Of a stretch of 64,000 bases of DNA, positions 36,641 to 47,389 are shown piece after piece (position 1 is the first letter of the stretch; each line of letters starts with the position of its first letter). The translations under genes were made by a program, and so were the position numbers. The notes below the pieces were generated by a model. That model did no database searches and was not told the DNA's origin. It was given only the letters and a program-made list of their open reading frames with translations. Source of the DNA: Steinernema hermaphroditum (Eukaryota > Nematoda > Chromadorea > Rhabditida > Steinernematidae); contig CM059623.1 of NCBI GenBank assembly GCA_030435675.1, positions 2,382,012 to 2,446,011 on the forward strand, given 5' to 3'.

Positions 36641-37143
36641 ATGTCGTTCATGCTTGGATTCCTAGGGGAATACACCAACCGCTATCTGAGCGTTGCCGGA
36701 ATCAGCCGCGGTCATTCCGACGACACCTACGTACATGACAAGAAGCTCCACCCTATTCTTGAAGCGTGTGCAATCTTTGAAGAACAAAACGCTGAAGTAT
36801 TGAAGAAGCAAGTATGCTTCCTGAAGGCGCAATTCACCTACGATTGCTACCGTCAAGTAATCTCGTTCATCTGTATTTTGGGTTTCATGTATGTCGGATT
36901 TAGGTGGTTGACACTGTCTACGAGACGCAAGATGGAGGAGCGCTGCCAGAGCCGTATGGCCGACTCGTTGCCTTGATGGCTATTGCATCCGAGACCTCCA
37001 TCGTTATTTTCAAGCAAAACGAGGGTGCCGCCGCCAGCCTGCATTCCCAGAACATTGAGTTCGCCAACGAATACTTCCAGCAGCGCATCAGATCGGACGG
37101 ACAAGGATTTTGGGTATGTTCTCGTGTCCGTTGTCTGCATTAA
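36641..37143 (+). CDS. CED-9-like Bcl-2-family protein
   Basis: Exon 36641-36856, intron of 47 bp, exon from 36904. Order of motifs follows CED-9: BH4-like FLGEYTNRYLSVAG; a helix with ILEACAIFEEQNAEVLKKQ (BH3 place); YDCYRQVVDTVYE; BH1-like PYGRLVALMAIASETS; BH2-like YFQQRIRSDGQGFW. A donor GTATGT stands just behind that Trp (37113), where Bcl-2-family genes often have an intron. Next, either the frame reads on to a stop at 37143, or it splices to 37158 and ends after one codon (ACG TAA). Both lack the usual C-terminal helix and membrane anchor. LTR-like DNA begins ~40 bp further on and may have separated the 3' exons. Expected role: control of CED-4/caspase activation at mitochondria, if functional. 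No BH1 Gly-Gly; divergent. Confidence 0.65.
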
Positions 37144-37197
37144 AGTGAACTGTTTAGACGTAAAGTGTCGAAACAAGCCGCGTGATAACCTACTTTG

Positions 37198-37330
37198 TGT
37201 CAAGGGGCAGACAGTCTAGACTAGACAGACTCAGACCCCCCTTATAAGGCCCCATCAGTGTACCATTCTCTCTCTTGTACTGACCACTAATAAACGATCG
37301 GTTGTGTGTTCCTCTGAAGCGAGAAACGAT
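37198..37330 (+). mobile_element. Possible solo LTR
   Basis: Begins TGTCAAGGGGCAGACAGTC, contains a TATA-like TTATAAGG at 37240 and AATAAA at 37288, in the order of an LTR promoter and polyadenylation signal. The sequence behind it has GTGGTATCAGCAGC (37377), which could be a primer-binding region. No second LTR is seen, so the call is tentative. BEL/Pao coding remains lie 0.7 kb away on the other strand. Confidence 0.35.
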
Positions 37331-37724
37331 TGAACGAAGAGAGGAGTTGCTTGATGAGGGATGACCAGAAAATGGTGGTATCAGCAGCAACGGGAGAGGT
37401 GGCTCGACTACAGAAGGTGGCGGTCCGTTGTGTCGCATACGGAAACTTTCACCGTTATGCAGGAAGAATGAGAATGGCCTTCAGTGGCAGCGATCAGTAC
37501 TCGTATCTCTTTCGTCGTCGCATCCGCAAGACGCACTTTTTCACCCACAATTGGCTTTGAATCAGCCAGGTCCGCTACTGCGAATACCCGGTAGAAAAGG
37601 CATATGGACGCAGAAACGTCCTTGTAAAAATTCGACGTTTTCTAATTCGAATTCGACAATTGAGCGTCGGGGAGGACGTGGGCACATTATTGACCTGTGC
37701 AGGGGCTCATGTATTGGGAACAGA

Positions 37725-37995
37725 GTTGTCCGGGTACCCGAAAGTTCGGGTACCCGACCCGAAAACCCGAACCCGAACCCGAAACTTTCGGGTACCCGAA
37801 CCCGAACCCGACCCGAACCCGAAACTTTCGGGTACCCGACCCGAAACCCGAACCCGTGTCGGGGCTCCGCCCCGGCGCTCCCGCGTTTCGAGAAGTCGCC
37901 TATAAAAGGCGACAGTCCGACCCGAAAACCCGAAACCGACACCCAAACCCGACCCGAAAACCCGAAAAACCCGACCCGAAAACCCGAACCCGCCA
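37725..37995. repeat. CCCGAA/GGGTACCC low-complexity array
   Basis: About 270 bp built from CCCGAA and CCCGACCCG units punctuated by CGGGTACCCG palindromes and TTTCGGGTACCCGA blocks. A GC-rich non-repeat island (37858-37915) interrupts it. Neighbouring palindromes can pair to form hairpins. Open frames through it are artefacts of the repeat. Confidence 0.8.
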
Positions 37996-37999
37996 ACTC

Positions 38000-38880
38000 T
38001 GATTGGGAAACAACGGCTGTGCCGACATCAGGAATAGGGCGTGTTTGGACTCCACCGGCTGTCTGCACTTGAAGGCCAGAAGGTTCATATCAGCTGCTTT
38101 GAAGAGCTCTTTCGACTTATGGAACCTCTGGATTCTTTTTCGATGTTCGAGCTGGCCGATAGACGTCGTCCACGTAGACGTTGCGGAAGATGTGCATGAC
38201 AATTTCTGATCCGTCTCTCCGAATGTAATGTTCTATGACCATGTTGACGAGGGTTGAACTGCACTTCAAGCCGATTAGGACTTCTAGGCGTAGAGCTGCT
38301 CCTTCGGGATCCTCTTATCCGCGCACCGTCTTCAGTTTGTAAAAGGGCAAATGTGTGTCTCTGTGGCGGCGGCTGTGTGGGAGTAAGCACGGAAAGGGCG
38401 GGGACGCTAGCTGTGATAGTGGTCGAAACAAGGTCGAACGCTGGGGTTTCATAAGAAAACAGCACAGGAAAGAAATAGCACCCCAGAACATATCCGCTTC
38501 AACCTATTGTCGAGCAACTCCGCGCAACTATGTGCTATGGTAGTAAAGATTTCTGGGAACGAAAGTTAGGATTTAGGCAGCGGGAGAGCAGCAGCAGTTC
38601 GAAGGCGATTGCGTAGTTGATTGCCGTGGTTTCCAGCCGGGCGAGAACAGCACTGGCCTCTCCTTCGAGGTAGCTTTCAAGCAGGACAGCCTGAGTGTAG
38701 CAGAGAGCGACGTGTTCGAGTCCACTGCGAGGTTGAAAACGACCTCGAACTCCACCCAATCGCGCCAGTCCCTTTTGAACTTCCTTCCCGTAATCGTCAG
38801 CAAGGGGGCAAAGGTGCGTCTCGGTGCCGGCGGTTGCGCGGGAGTGGACGCGAAATGGTGCGGGGCCACAAGCAGTGATA
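38000..38880 (-). mobile_element. Degraded BEL/Pao retrotransposon
   Basis: On the minus strand near 38820-38600 two frames give Gag-like LLTITGRKFKRDWRDWVEF and YTQAVLLESYLEGEASAVLA, matching the DUF1759 pattern of BEL/Pao Gag (FxGxxxEWxxFW, LLEGEA). At 38250-38170 the frame MHIFRNVYVDDVY carries the YVDD reverse-transcriptase active-site motif, followed in another frame by FHKSKELFKAADMNLLAF, the next RT block. A second Gag-start-like stretch (TPTQPPPQRHTFALLQ) lies at ~38380. Frameshifts and large deletions make it inactive. Confidence 0.7.
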
Positions 38881-39382
38881 GTGGTTCCTTTGCCGTTACG
38901 TTGTACTATCAATGTTTCGCTTCATGCGTGTAACGACAAACGCGACGTATAATGCTGTAGCACCAAGCATCAGCTGGCGGCCTTCTTCGGTGGTTAGTTC
39001 GTCGAACAGTTCGGAACAAACACTAAAACTATGAAGATCAGTATATTTAATTTGAAGGTCACATATCCATTTCTCGTTGCACGAGCAGGTCATGAAGTTC
39101 ATGAAGCTCTAGCACGGTTGATTTATGATCATAACACCAATTCTTCCGGAAGGATCACATTGGTCTGTATGATTAATGAACTTGCAGTCCTACGACGATT
39201 TGTCTGATATCGCGCGAAGCAGCTATATAGAAAGTCGTGTGCAAGTGTCTCGTTGTACTTTTGCATCTCGCTTTTGCAGAACTACATTGGTCTAGACACG
39301 TTCAGAATGTCTTCTCTCGCTCGACAAACCATTCCTCGTCCCTTTCGAGTAGTATCCAAAGAGGAGAGCGGTCGACGTCCGT

Positions 39383-40622
39383 ATGGCCACTCCTCCAGTA
39401 ACCCTCACGATCGGGGAAGTCATCTGTAGGTGCGTTCTCTTCCTTTTTCTGTTCACTTGTGTTATTCTTTCGTCTTTCAGCAGGAGCGTTCGCTACACTC
39501 TGGAGCGCAAACTGGGCGACGGCCGCTTTGGATGTGTTTACGAAGTGAAAACCGCAAGGAGAGGTTCGCAATGAAAATCGAGTGGAAATGCGCTGAGCGA
39601 GTTGATCCGAGGCTGGGAATGGAGGTAGGATTTAGTTCAAATTGTTATTAGCGTTCAAGAGATAGGACTGATTGTCTTTAAATTCCTAATCGTGTCATTT
39701 TGAATTCAAGGCTCATTTATATCGTTCTCTTTTTGCTCGTATTCTCAATTTGCTCTTTTCAGATTTTGGTTCTTCGTCACATTCGCCAGAATACTGTCTC
39801 GCCACACTACGTCGACTTTGTCGACCGTTCGTCAAAGCCGGGCTACTACTTCATGGTCACTACGATTGTGGGGCCAAATTTGGAGGAACTCATGCGTCTT
39901 GGACATAACAAGAAGTGCACCCATCAGACGGCTCTCGGGGTGGCATTTCAAGTGCTCGCCGCCCTGAAAGATCTCCACGGTCTGGGCTTCATCCACAGGT
40001 TCGTCATATGCGATGTCCCCGTTTATTTCATTTCGGCTGTTTAGAGATATTCGACCTTGCAATCTGAACATTGGACCCGGTAATAGGACGCATTTTATCT
40101 ATTTGATGAACTTCGGATCTGCCGCTGTCTACCGGAAGGCGAGAAGGGTTCGTAAGCCGCGTGAAAACGTCGCCTTCCGCGGAACGATGCCGTTTACGTC
40201 ACTGTCCAGTCACAACAAGAAGGAGCAATGCCCCAAGGACGATCTCGAGAGTCTCGTCTACACAATCGTTCAAATGTGCAACGGCCTTCCGTGGATCAAC
40301 GAGAAGAACGAGGATTCCGTCGTCGCTCAAAAGAAGAAGGTCCGCGAAGATTCCGACACATTCTTCCGCGTGGTAAATCAAACCTGTTCTTGGAGCTTAA
40401 TAAGCTTGTCCGTTGCAGCTGCACCCGCCCTCCATGAGAGCTATTCTGACCTACCTCGACAAGATTGGCTATTACGATCTGGTAGACCACGACATTGTGA
40501 AGAACTTAATCCTCAAGGCAGCGGAAAACGAAAAGTTCGAATCACTCCAGGCCTGCGACTTCGATTGGGAGGACGATTCTGACTCGTCGTTCAGCTCGAC
40601 TAGCATGAGAGAGCGTTTTTAG
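39383..40622 (+). pseudogene. TTBK-like kinase, copy B, 4-bp frameshift
   Basis: Same exon layout as 22609-23852 and nearly the same sequence, but four bases are missing at 39553-39554 (ACCGCAAGG against ACCGAGCGCAAGG). The frame shifts just before the ATP-binding lysine and stops at TGA (39572-39574). Downstream exons are otherwise clean, e.g. HRDIRPCN split across exons and NFGSA, with a few substitutions, so the loss is recent. No splice change rescues the frame. Confidence 0.85.
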
Positions 40623-40733
40623 GAAAGCTGAGTAATGCCCACTCGTGGGGTGGTGCGATCTTGCCATACCAAGTTTACTGCAATAGATGATAAATTTATT
40701 AAAACGTTGTCAAACAAAACGATATGAGGGTAT

Positions 40734-41588
40734 CTATGAAACCTGGAATCTCACAGACCGACCATAACGGCACCAATTGACAAAATGTTCACAGTTGTTC
40801 GACCAGATGCTGTAGTCCTTCTGCTCTTCATTGTACTTTCCGATGGCCCGGTTCTTGATCTCTTCAGACGGCAAAGGACGCCAGCGCTTGTCAGAAGAAT
40901 TGTTCACTCGGTAGCTGCCCTCCAACTCAAACAGATCGATCCAACGAATAATTGCTTTGCCCGAGGAAGACGAACACGAGAAGGTACTTTAACCCGAACC
41001 TTGGGTAAGCTCAAAAACGACGTGATCATAACCCATGCACAGTCCAACGTAAACGAGCCAGTGCTCGTATGCAGACTTTTCACGTTCAAGCAGATCTCCA
41101 GCTTCCAGCATAGCCGCCAGCTCCTTAGCAGACATGTACTTCGACATATAGCCAGGTCCTCTCTCCTAAAAACATAAGAGCTAATGAATTCAAGCAAATG
41201 GATAACCTACATTTATCTTAACAGGTCTGCGCTCATTGGGATTCCCGTAGCGGCACCAGTTGACAAAATCTTCGCTATTCTTCATGGACGGAAGATAAGC
41301 CTTTTCTTCGAGGAGTCGGAGAGCACGCGTCTTGATTCTGTCCGTCGGGAAAGGAATCCACTTCGAATCACTGGAGTTGTTCTTGTGACAGGTGTCTTCG
41401 TCTTTAAGCGTCTTAATTTTTACGTCGTACCCTCGGGATCCTGTTCCAGGCAATAAGAGAATGATTTTCTTCTCGCCGATGAAGATTGCCCGGCCCATTG
41501 CGATTCCCAGAACTTGAGGGAATTCGATGATGTCGCCAACCTTCAGCAAAGGAAGCAGGCCTTTGGCGTTCACCCACGTTTTCGACAT
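40734..41588 (-). pseudogene. Double LRAT-domain gene C1 with internal stop
   Basis: Exon 1 (41588-41211) is open and like A1, with several changes (for example KKIILLLPGTG). In exon 2 (from 41165) the Ser-rich loop carries TAA around 40990 plus an in-frame 12-bp insertion, cutting the protein before the catalytic NNCEHFVNWCRYG. That motif is still intact downstream. The C-terminus is also shortened by a deletion (GRSVRFQVS then stop). Confidence 0.8.
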
Positions 41589-41995
41589 GGCCTGAAAAGG
41601 AGACAATGAATGAACCAAACAGGTGACGTATAATAAAAATAAACGCACGCACACTCAGCTCGCAGATATCAAGAAGCACCTTTACACAAGATCAAGAAGT
41701 ACATGGAGTACATGAGCAGTAATCTAACCAAACAGGAATAACCTGAAATTCAAAAATCCACCAACAAACGGCACTGACAGGGGGCACCAACCTCCACGCC
41801 AAATTTCAGCCGAATCTGCATAAGACAGTCTGCGTGCTTCTGTCCAGGAGCCCACCATTCGAACACAGGAACTGTGATAAAGGGAATTGAAGGGTCGAGT
41901 CTGTGTTATTTTTGATATCTGCGAGCTGAGTGTGCGTGCGTTTATTTTTATTATACGTCACCTGTTTGGTTCATTCATTGTCTTCTTTTCAGGTC

Positions 41996-42970
41996 ATGTC
42001 GAAAACGTGGATGCCCGCCGAAGACCTGCTTCCTTCGCTGGAGGTTGGCGACATCATCGAATTCCCTCAAGTTCCGGGAGTCGAAACTCGCTGGGGCATT
42101 TATTATGAAATGAAGGAAGCTGGCCGTACCCTCGAGATGATGGTTCAACTCTTGCCTGCAGTCGAGTCCCGAAGCCCCACCATCAAGTTTGAAACACTCG
42201 AAGTCCATGACATCTGCCGCAAGAACAACTCCAGTGATTCGAAATGGATTCCTTTCCCGCAGAGCAAGGTTGTGGGTCGTGCCTACGAACTTTACAAGCA
42301 GTTACGTAAAGGCGACTACAGTAAAGAACTTAAAGCTATCCTGTGCAGCAGCGAGGATTTTGTCACCTGGTGCCGCTACGGCGATCCCGATGAGCGCAGA
42401 ACTGTTAAGGCAAATGTAGGTTATCCATTTGCTTGCATTCATTAGCTTTTATGTTTTCAGCAGAGAGGACCTGGCTATATGTCGAAGTACATGTCGGGTA
42501 GGGAGCTGGCGACTCACCTGAAAGTCGGAGATCTGCTCGAAGCCGGAACTTATCTCACGCAGCACTGGGCCGTTTACGTTGGAGAGTACATGAGTCGTGA
42601 TCATGTTATCATACACATGAACAGTGTGACAAGCTCCGGCAACTCTCTTATCCCCGTGGTGCAAAACGTGGGACTGGAAGGAACCGGGAAGTCCACTAAA
42701 GCACAGATTGTTTGGACCGATCTGCTTCAAACTGAGGGCACCTTCCGAGTGAACAATTCTTCTGACAAGCGCTGGCCTCCTTTGCCGTCTGAAGAGATCA
42801 AGAAGCGAGCCATCGGCAAGGTCGAGGCAAATAAGAACGAGAACTACAGCGGCTGCTCGAACAACTGTGAACACTTTGTCAATTGGTGCCGTTACGATCA
42901 TTCAGTGAGCTTCCAAGCCAAGGAAGCATCTTCATTTTGGAGTTATTTGAAAAATTCTATCGCATGTTAG
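41996..42970 (+). CDS. Double LRAT-domain protein C2
   Basis: Exons 41996-42415 and 42461-42970, giving the same 309-residue protein as A2 and B2: inactive-looking domain 1 (TRWGIYY, SSEDFVTWC) and complete domain 2 (HWAVYVG, NNCEHFVNWC). Perfect agreement with A2/B2 contrasts with the diverged partner C1, which points to recent gene conversion over this half of the block. Confidence 0.85.
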
Positions 42971-43584
42971 TTGTTGAGGCGGAGTTATCGAATGAATTGT
43001 TGTTTGCAGCTGTATGAGTTTGTTGGTGTCTTTTGAACAGCATGTACCTGATGAAAGTCGAGAATCTCGACTGGAGAGGCTGTGTGATGTAGGATGTCAC
43101 AAAAAGACTGGGTTCTCTCCCACTGTCTTCCACCACTGGCAACGCAATTTCGCTTGGCTAAATGATTGATGCGATGTTCATCGTGTTGCTTCAGCATGAA
43201 CTCACGCCCGGAAACGGAGGAGCGAGGCCGCGAAGCGAAGGAACGAAAGTGCGACGAATGTGTGCCAGACACCGTTGTCCACGAGACTCGAAACGATCGA
43301 CAGCTCGCGACTTTAGCTCAGAAATACGAAAAACTATCCAAGGTGATGATGACTAACGGAACTTTTTATAATTAGTCTCAGCAGTGTCCAGAACAATCCC
43401 CTTACAACATCATCGCCTTGACTACATTACATTCACGCGTCACGCTTATTAGATTTATCATATGCCACTAGAACAAGGGTTCAGATTTTGGACGTTAGCA
43501 TCACAGTGCTAAAATTAGAGAACCATCAAGAAAAATCGGAAAACTAAACAAATTCTTTAATCTATGGATTCACTTTTGGAATTT

Positions 43585-43881
43585 CTACTGTTTCACAAGC
43601 GAATAGAGGTCCTTAGTCATATTACCAGGACACATGTCCATAGGTGATACAGTGAACAGGAACGTTTCCATAGTGGATTGTGCGTTTGCGATGGATACAA
43701 TTCCTTCGTAGCCAGTGCATAGTCCCCTAGATGAGTCGAACGTTACAATTTTTGGCGGATTTGCCGCCCATGCATAGGCACATGTTCGGAAGGACTCGGC
43801 CTCCATCGTCCGTTTCATGTCTCCAATTCCGTGAACCGTATAGTCCTTCGGTATTACTCTCACATAGACGGTGTTGCGTCC
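43585..43881 (-). CDS. PAN_3/CW-like secreted-domain exon
   Basis: The exon follows a CTTTAG acceptor and reads GRNTVYVRVIPKDYTVHGIG and on to a stop at 43585. Cys spacing (SFRTCAYAW, RGLCTGYEG, PMDMC) agrees with the nematode PAN_3/CW domain and with the protein at 62145-62504, which has the same domain limits (LYVRQIP, YKDCAMSW). Proteins of this sort are usually secreted, often with C-type lectin domains. The 5' exon with a signal peptide was not found; the exons at 43984-44238 could join in phase, but their content does not look like a secretory leader. Confidence 0.5.
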   Translation of the reverse strand, partial: GRNTVYVRVIPKDYTVHGIGDMKRTMEAESFRTCAYAWAANPPKIVTFDSSRGLCTGYEGIVSIANAQSTMETFLFTVSPMDMCPGNMTKDLYSLVKQ

Positions 43882-43983
43882 CTAAAGCAAATTTAAACAA
43901 AGCTAGGCATATAGGCGTTCTTTGATCTACATTGAAAGAGAAATAGCATCGATATTGTAGAGGCCTAAGGATCGTGCACCTAC

Positions 43984-44625
43984 TTCTTGATTTTGAGGAG
44001 GCAAGACGTTGGTGTGTTTTTTAGCTAAGCCCACTCGACGCATGTCACCAAGTACGGGTTGTTTAGGTTTAGCCTGGAACGAAAAAGTCATTTCATTTTT
44101 GAAATTGTTGTGACTTACAGCTACCCCCATCATTATTTTGCGTTGAGTCGAGGTTTCGATCTGTGTGTCATCTAAGTCCACCTTTGGTTTGCGGCGATTT
44201 GTGAACACTTGAAGGGCGTCAAGCTTTTCGCTTTGAGCCTGAAGTGTATGATTTAAACGAGGTGGACATCGTGCAACACAATAAATATAACTGTGAAATT
44301 GTGGTCAATTTGATTTCATGATATTATACTGTTGCATTGCGGATAACGTTCCACAATGATGCATGAGCTTCCTGTCGCTCATTCATAGCAGCTGTTTAAA
44401 TTTTTATCGTGGATCATAACCACCAAAGTAATGAGAGCATAATCGCATATGTTTCACGTGTATCACTGTGTCTCCTTTGTATATCCCTATGGGCGAAAGA
44501 CTTACAGCTCCCCCCATCATTATTTTGCGTTGAGTCGAGGATTCGATCTGTGTGTCACCTAAGCCCAACTTTGGTTTGCTGCAATTTGTGGCCACTTGAA
44601 GGGCGTCAAGGATCTCATCTTGAGC
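43984..44625 (-). CDS. Exons of an unrecognised gene with a duplicated 120-bp exon
   Basis: Three phase-0 exons with good splice sites: 44625-44506, 44238-44119 and 44073-43984. The first two are homologous 40-codon exons (AQDEILDALQVATNCSKPKL against AQSEKLDALQVFTNRRKPKV, both ending TQRKIMMGxA before GTAAGTC). The 30-codon exon after them reads AKPKQPVLGDMRRVGLAKKH and ends QNQE|GTAGG. I do not recognise the protein; it is hydrophilic. Surrounding introns are also repeated (ATCGTGGATCATAACCA at 44405 and 45208, TCATGGATCATAATCATC at 44777), so the exon was duplicated with its intron. The 5' and 3' ends of the gene are not resolved. Confidence 0.5.
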
Positions 44626-45689
44626 CTGAAATATAGGATTTAAACAAGCCGTTTTTCGTGCAATACAATAGATATAACTTGCACATGATTATCAACATGA
44701 CACCGTATTTTATGCCTGAGTAATAGGCTGCTGTACTGCGGATGACCGACAATCACAGAAGATGTTTACATGTTCATCATGGATCATAATCATCAACGTA
44801 ATGAGATGTCATAATTGCGTATGTTTCACTGATATCGTGTACTGTTCGAATGACCAGCCCACGCCTACTGTGTGTTGCAGGCAAGCCCAGATATGCCCTT
44901 TGGTAGGCGGTATAAACAACCCCCTCGCCCTATACATCCACTGGCTCCATACAGTACTCACCATTGCCGCATGTACAGCGTCAATCAGAATGAGAAGAAA
45001 AGGAAAATAATAAGAGCGAGAGCTGACGACAACCATGACGACCGCAGCGCGATCTGAAATGACATCGAAGATGGTGAGAGTGGACAGCATTAAGCTCTAT
45101 GGAAACACGGATGATAAAGTGCGTTTTTGCCATCTTCATCTGTTTCAACAATGGTGGATGAGCTTCCGGGTTGGCTGAATTTGCTCATTCGTGAAAGCCG
45201 TTAAAATGTGTATCGTGGATCATAACCAGTAGGCCAACGAGATGTCTAAAAACGATGTAAGCATGTGTAAATATGTATCGGACTACAGGAAAATTGGAAA
45301 ATAGCGGTCGGCATAGATCTAAAAATTTTGAAGCGTGCAACGAAGGTGGACATAATTTTCAGAGCTAGTTCCCTCAGCAAAATCCTTTCCTTTGGATTCT
45401 CTAAATAGTTGGACTTTCCATAGCAACTACTTTTCCCAGGTCCGTCGTATCTTAAGAGCCGACGACCGCCTGGATATCCAAAACTCATGATATTAGATGA
45501 GTCCACTTATATGGGGCCCAAACTGTTCCATGCCGATTCGATAGATAAGGCAGAGTGCAGCAAAACCTGAAATATTTCATAGATAAGTGGGTGGTTTTTC
45601 GTAGTTGCTTTTGTCCTCTGTAATCCAAGGCTCTCCTGGTGTCAGTAACATCGACATCGGTGACATCGTTACAAGATTCACCCGAAGTA

Positions 45690-45860
45690 AACTCCACGAT
45701 TTGAGCTTGGAAACCCTAGGAGCTCAGCCACCCTCGTTCAGTCCGGACTTCGCCCTGTCTAAGTACTATTTCTTCCGGATGATATCGACGGAAAAATTTA
45801 GACTCGGATGCAGAGCGGAGAAAACCGACCAAAACGTTTTTCGACTTTAAACCTGGCGTT
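45690..45860 (+). mobile_element. Mariner transposase fragment
   Basis: The frame LETLGAQPPSFSPDFALSKY followed by YFFRMIS matches the mariner signature around the third catalytic Asp (HPPYSPDLAPSDYHLFRS). Only this C-terminal piece is left. Confidence 0.7.
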
Positions 45861-46526
45861 TTCTGGGAATGCAGCATCCGATTTCTGTCCCAGAAATGAG
45901 CGTTCTTTAGTCAATCGACGTACAGTCAATTCATTTTTTCCAGCGCCTCCAGGAGCGCCGTCTTATTCAGGCCCCACCGGGTACGAATCCAGAACCTCCA
46001 CACTCACAACATCCGTCAACTCCCCAACCCAATTGTGTTCTTCTTACATATTTCTCTGTGTCGTTCTCGGATATTTGGTCCGACTAATCCAACTTCCAAA
46101 CCGACAGCTACCTGAGCGATAAGGTGAACTTTGATCTATAAAGAAAATCGGCGGTTCTGCAATCTTCCTATCAAAGGGAAGATCTCATCGATATCTTCTC
46201 GCAGACGGTGTTGCGTAACTCGAAATATCGCAACCACTTCGACATCCGATGCTTTGACATATGCCTCAAACCAACAGTCGAAATGAGTTCAAAGTACTTA
46301 TCTCGACGGTCGCTAAGAACACGAACCGTGACGGCCTAAGTGATTCATGACCCGTTTTGCGACTCAAACAGTGAAATCAGCGATGTGTCAATTTTTCGCG
46401 CATTTCGCCAAACAATAGCGGTTCGCCACGATTGGGGGCAGATCGGGGTCAATCTACTTTTTCCCGCACCCTTCGCTCTCGTTCTCGTCAGTCGCGGTCC
46501 GTTCCCGGGTCGGCAGTTAACCCAAA

Positions 46527-47077
46527 ATGTATCTTCTTCTCGTGTGCGCCACCCTTCTCGTCACGTACATCCACTCAGCGCCCGTTCCTCAAGGTACTCG
46601 ATGGCCATATGGATCTTGTTAGGCATCGCCAATTTTAGAGGAATTCAAAACGGTCAGGTTCCTCGGAAGCGATGACCAAATTTCCCAAGTGGTTCCTGAA
46701 AATGCGAGCGATGTGAAATTCGTTTTGAACACCCCTCTGCCCCCTGAACTCCAAGAAGATGACAAGTACATCGAAGAAAGTGAAGACGTCGTGAAAGAGG
46801 ACCCAGTGGTAGGCTTGCCCAGGCCAAGCTCAGCCATCAAAACGAGCTATTCTAGTTCATGATGAACGAAGATGCGTCGTCGGAGACGGCTCCTCCGCCA
46901 ATCAACGACGCCGAGATTCCGAAGTCCATCATCGAGGGAACTATCGATGCCAAGAGGTTCCCTGACTTCGTGAAACCCGAGAAGGGCGGAAAGACGTCGG
47001 GAGGCATCCTCAAAGAAAGAAACTTCGAAGAGGCCGCAGTGGACTTGGAGCCGTTTGACTCGAAAGATTACAGTTAA
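46527..47077 (+). CDS. Small secreted acidic protein, unrecognised
   Basis: Exons 46527-46593, 46639-46808 and 46856-47077, giving 152 residues. The N-terminus MYLLLVCATLLVTYIHSAPV is a clear signal peptide with cleavage expected after HSA. The mature part is acidic and Pro-rich (LPPELQEDDKYIEESEDV, ETAPPPINDAE) with a short Gly/Lys segment (KPEKGGKTSGGILKE), and no Cys. Introns of 45 and 47 bp have GTACTC/TTTTAG and GTAGGC/TTCTAG borders. An AATAAA polyadenylation signal follows at 47105. The function is not known to me; it may be a secreted peptide precursor or an extracellular disordered protein. Confidence 0.75.
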
Positions 47078-47389
47078 TATGCATTGTGTGTAATTAAGGA
47101 CTCCTAATAAAGTATCGATGTCTATGTCTATGTATTTGTCGCAAATATGGCATTTATAGGAAACGTTTTATCATAACTCCCAAAAAAGCCATTGCCTCAC
47201 GGAGGAGAACGACGGTCTTCTTCGTGCATCGCGATCTCATCGCGAATACAAATTACAAATCTTGGTAAGAAACTGAATAGCGACCGATGCATCGCATGGT
47301 GTCAATTAATGCATCACACAATAACAACTTCGTTCTCATAAAAGAATCCGGTTCTACCCATTTGATCATCAACTTCACCTCCTGTCGCC

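Larger units (their letters stand above)
30449..36784. repeat. Tandem duplication, unit 2
   Basis: Second copy of 24100-30435. Its right end at 36784 continues into an intact CED-9-like gene, so the right flank is the ancestral one, while the left flank of unit 1 (the complete 3' end of LRAT gene A1) is also ancestral. Confidence 0.9.
39214..43526. repeat. Dispersed copy of the kinase-LRAT block
   Basis: Matches 22440-26828, with offset 16774 falling to 16698 after indels. It holds a kinase pseudogene, a broken LRAT gene C1 and an intact LRAT gene C2. The left border is GCGAAGCAGCTATAT and the right border is AGAGAACCAT; outside these the two loci are unrelated. Confidence 0.9.

Noticed and set aside
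37562..38072. Long frames through the CCCGAA array on both strands
   Set aside because: A simple repeat without stop codons gives open frames in several phases by chance.
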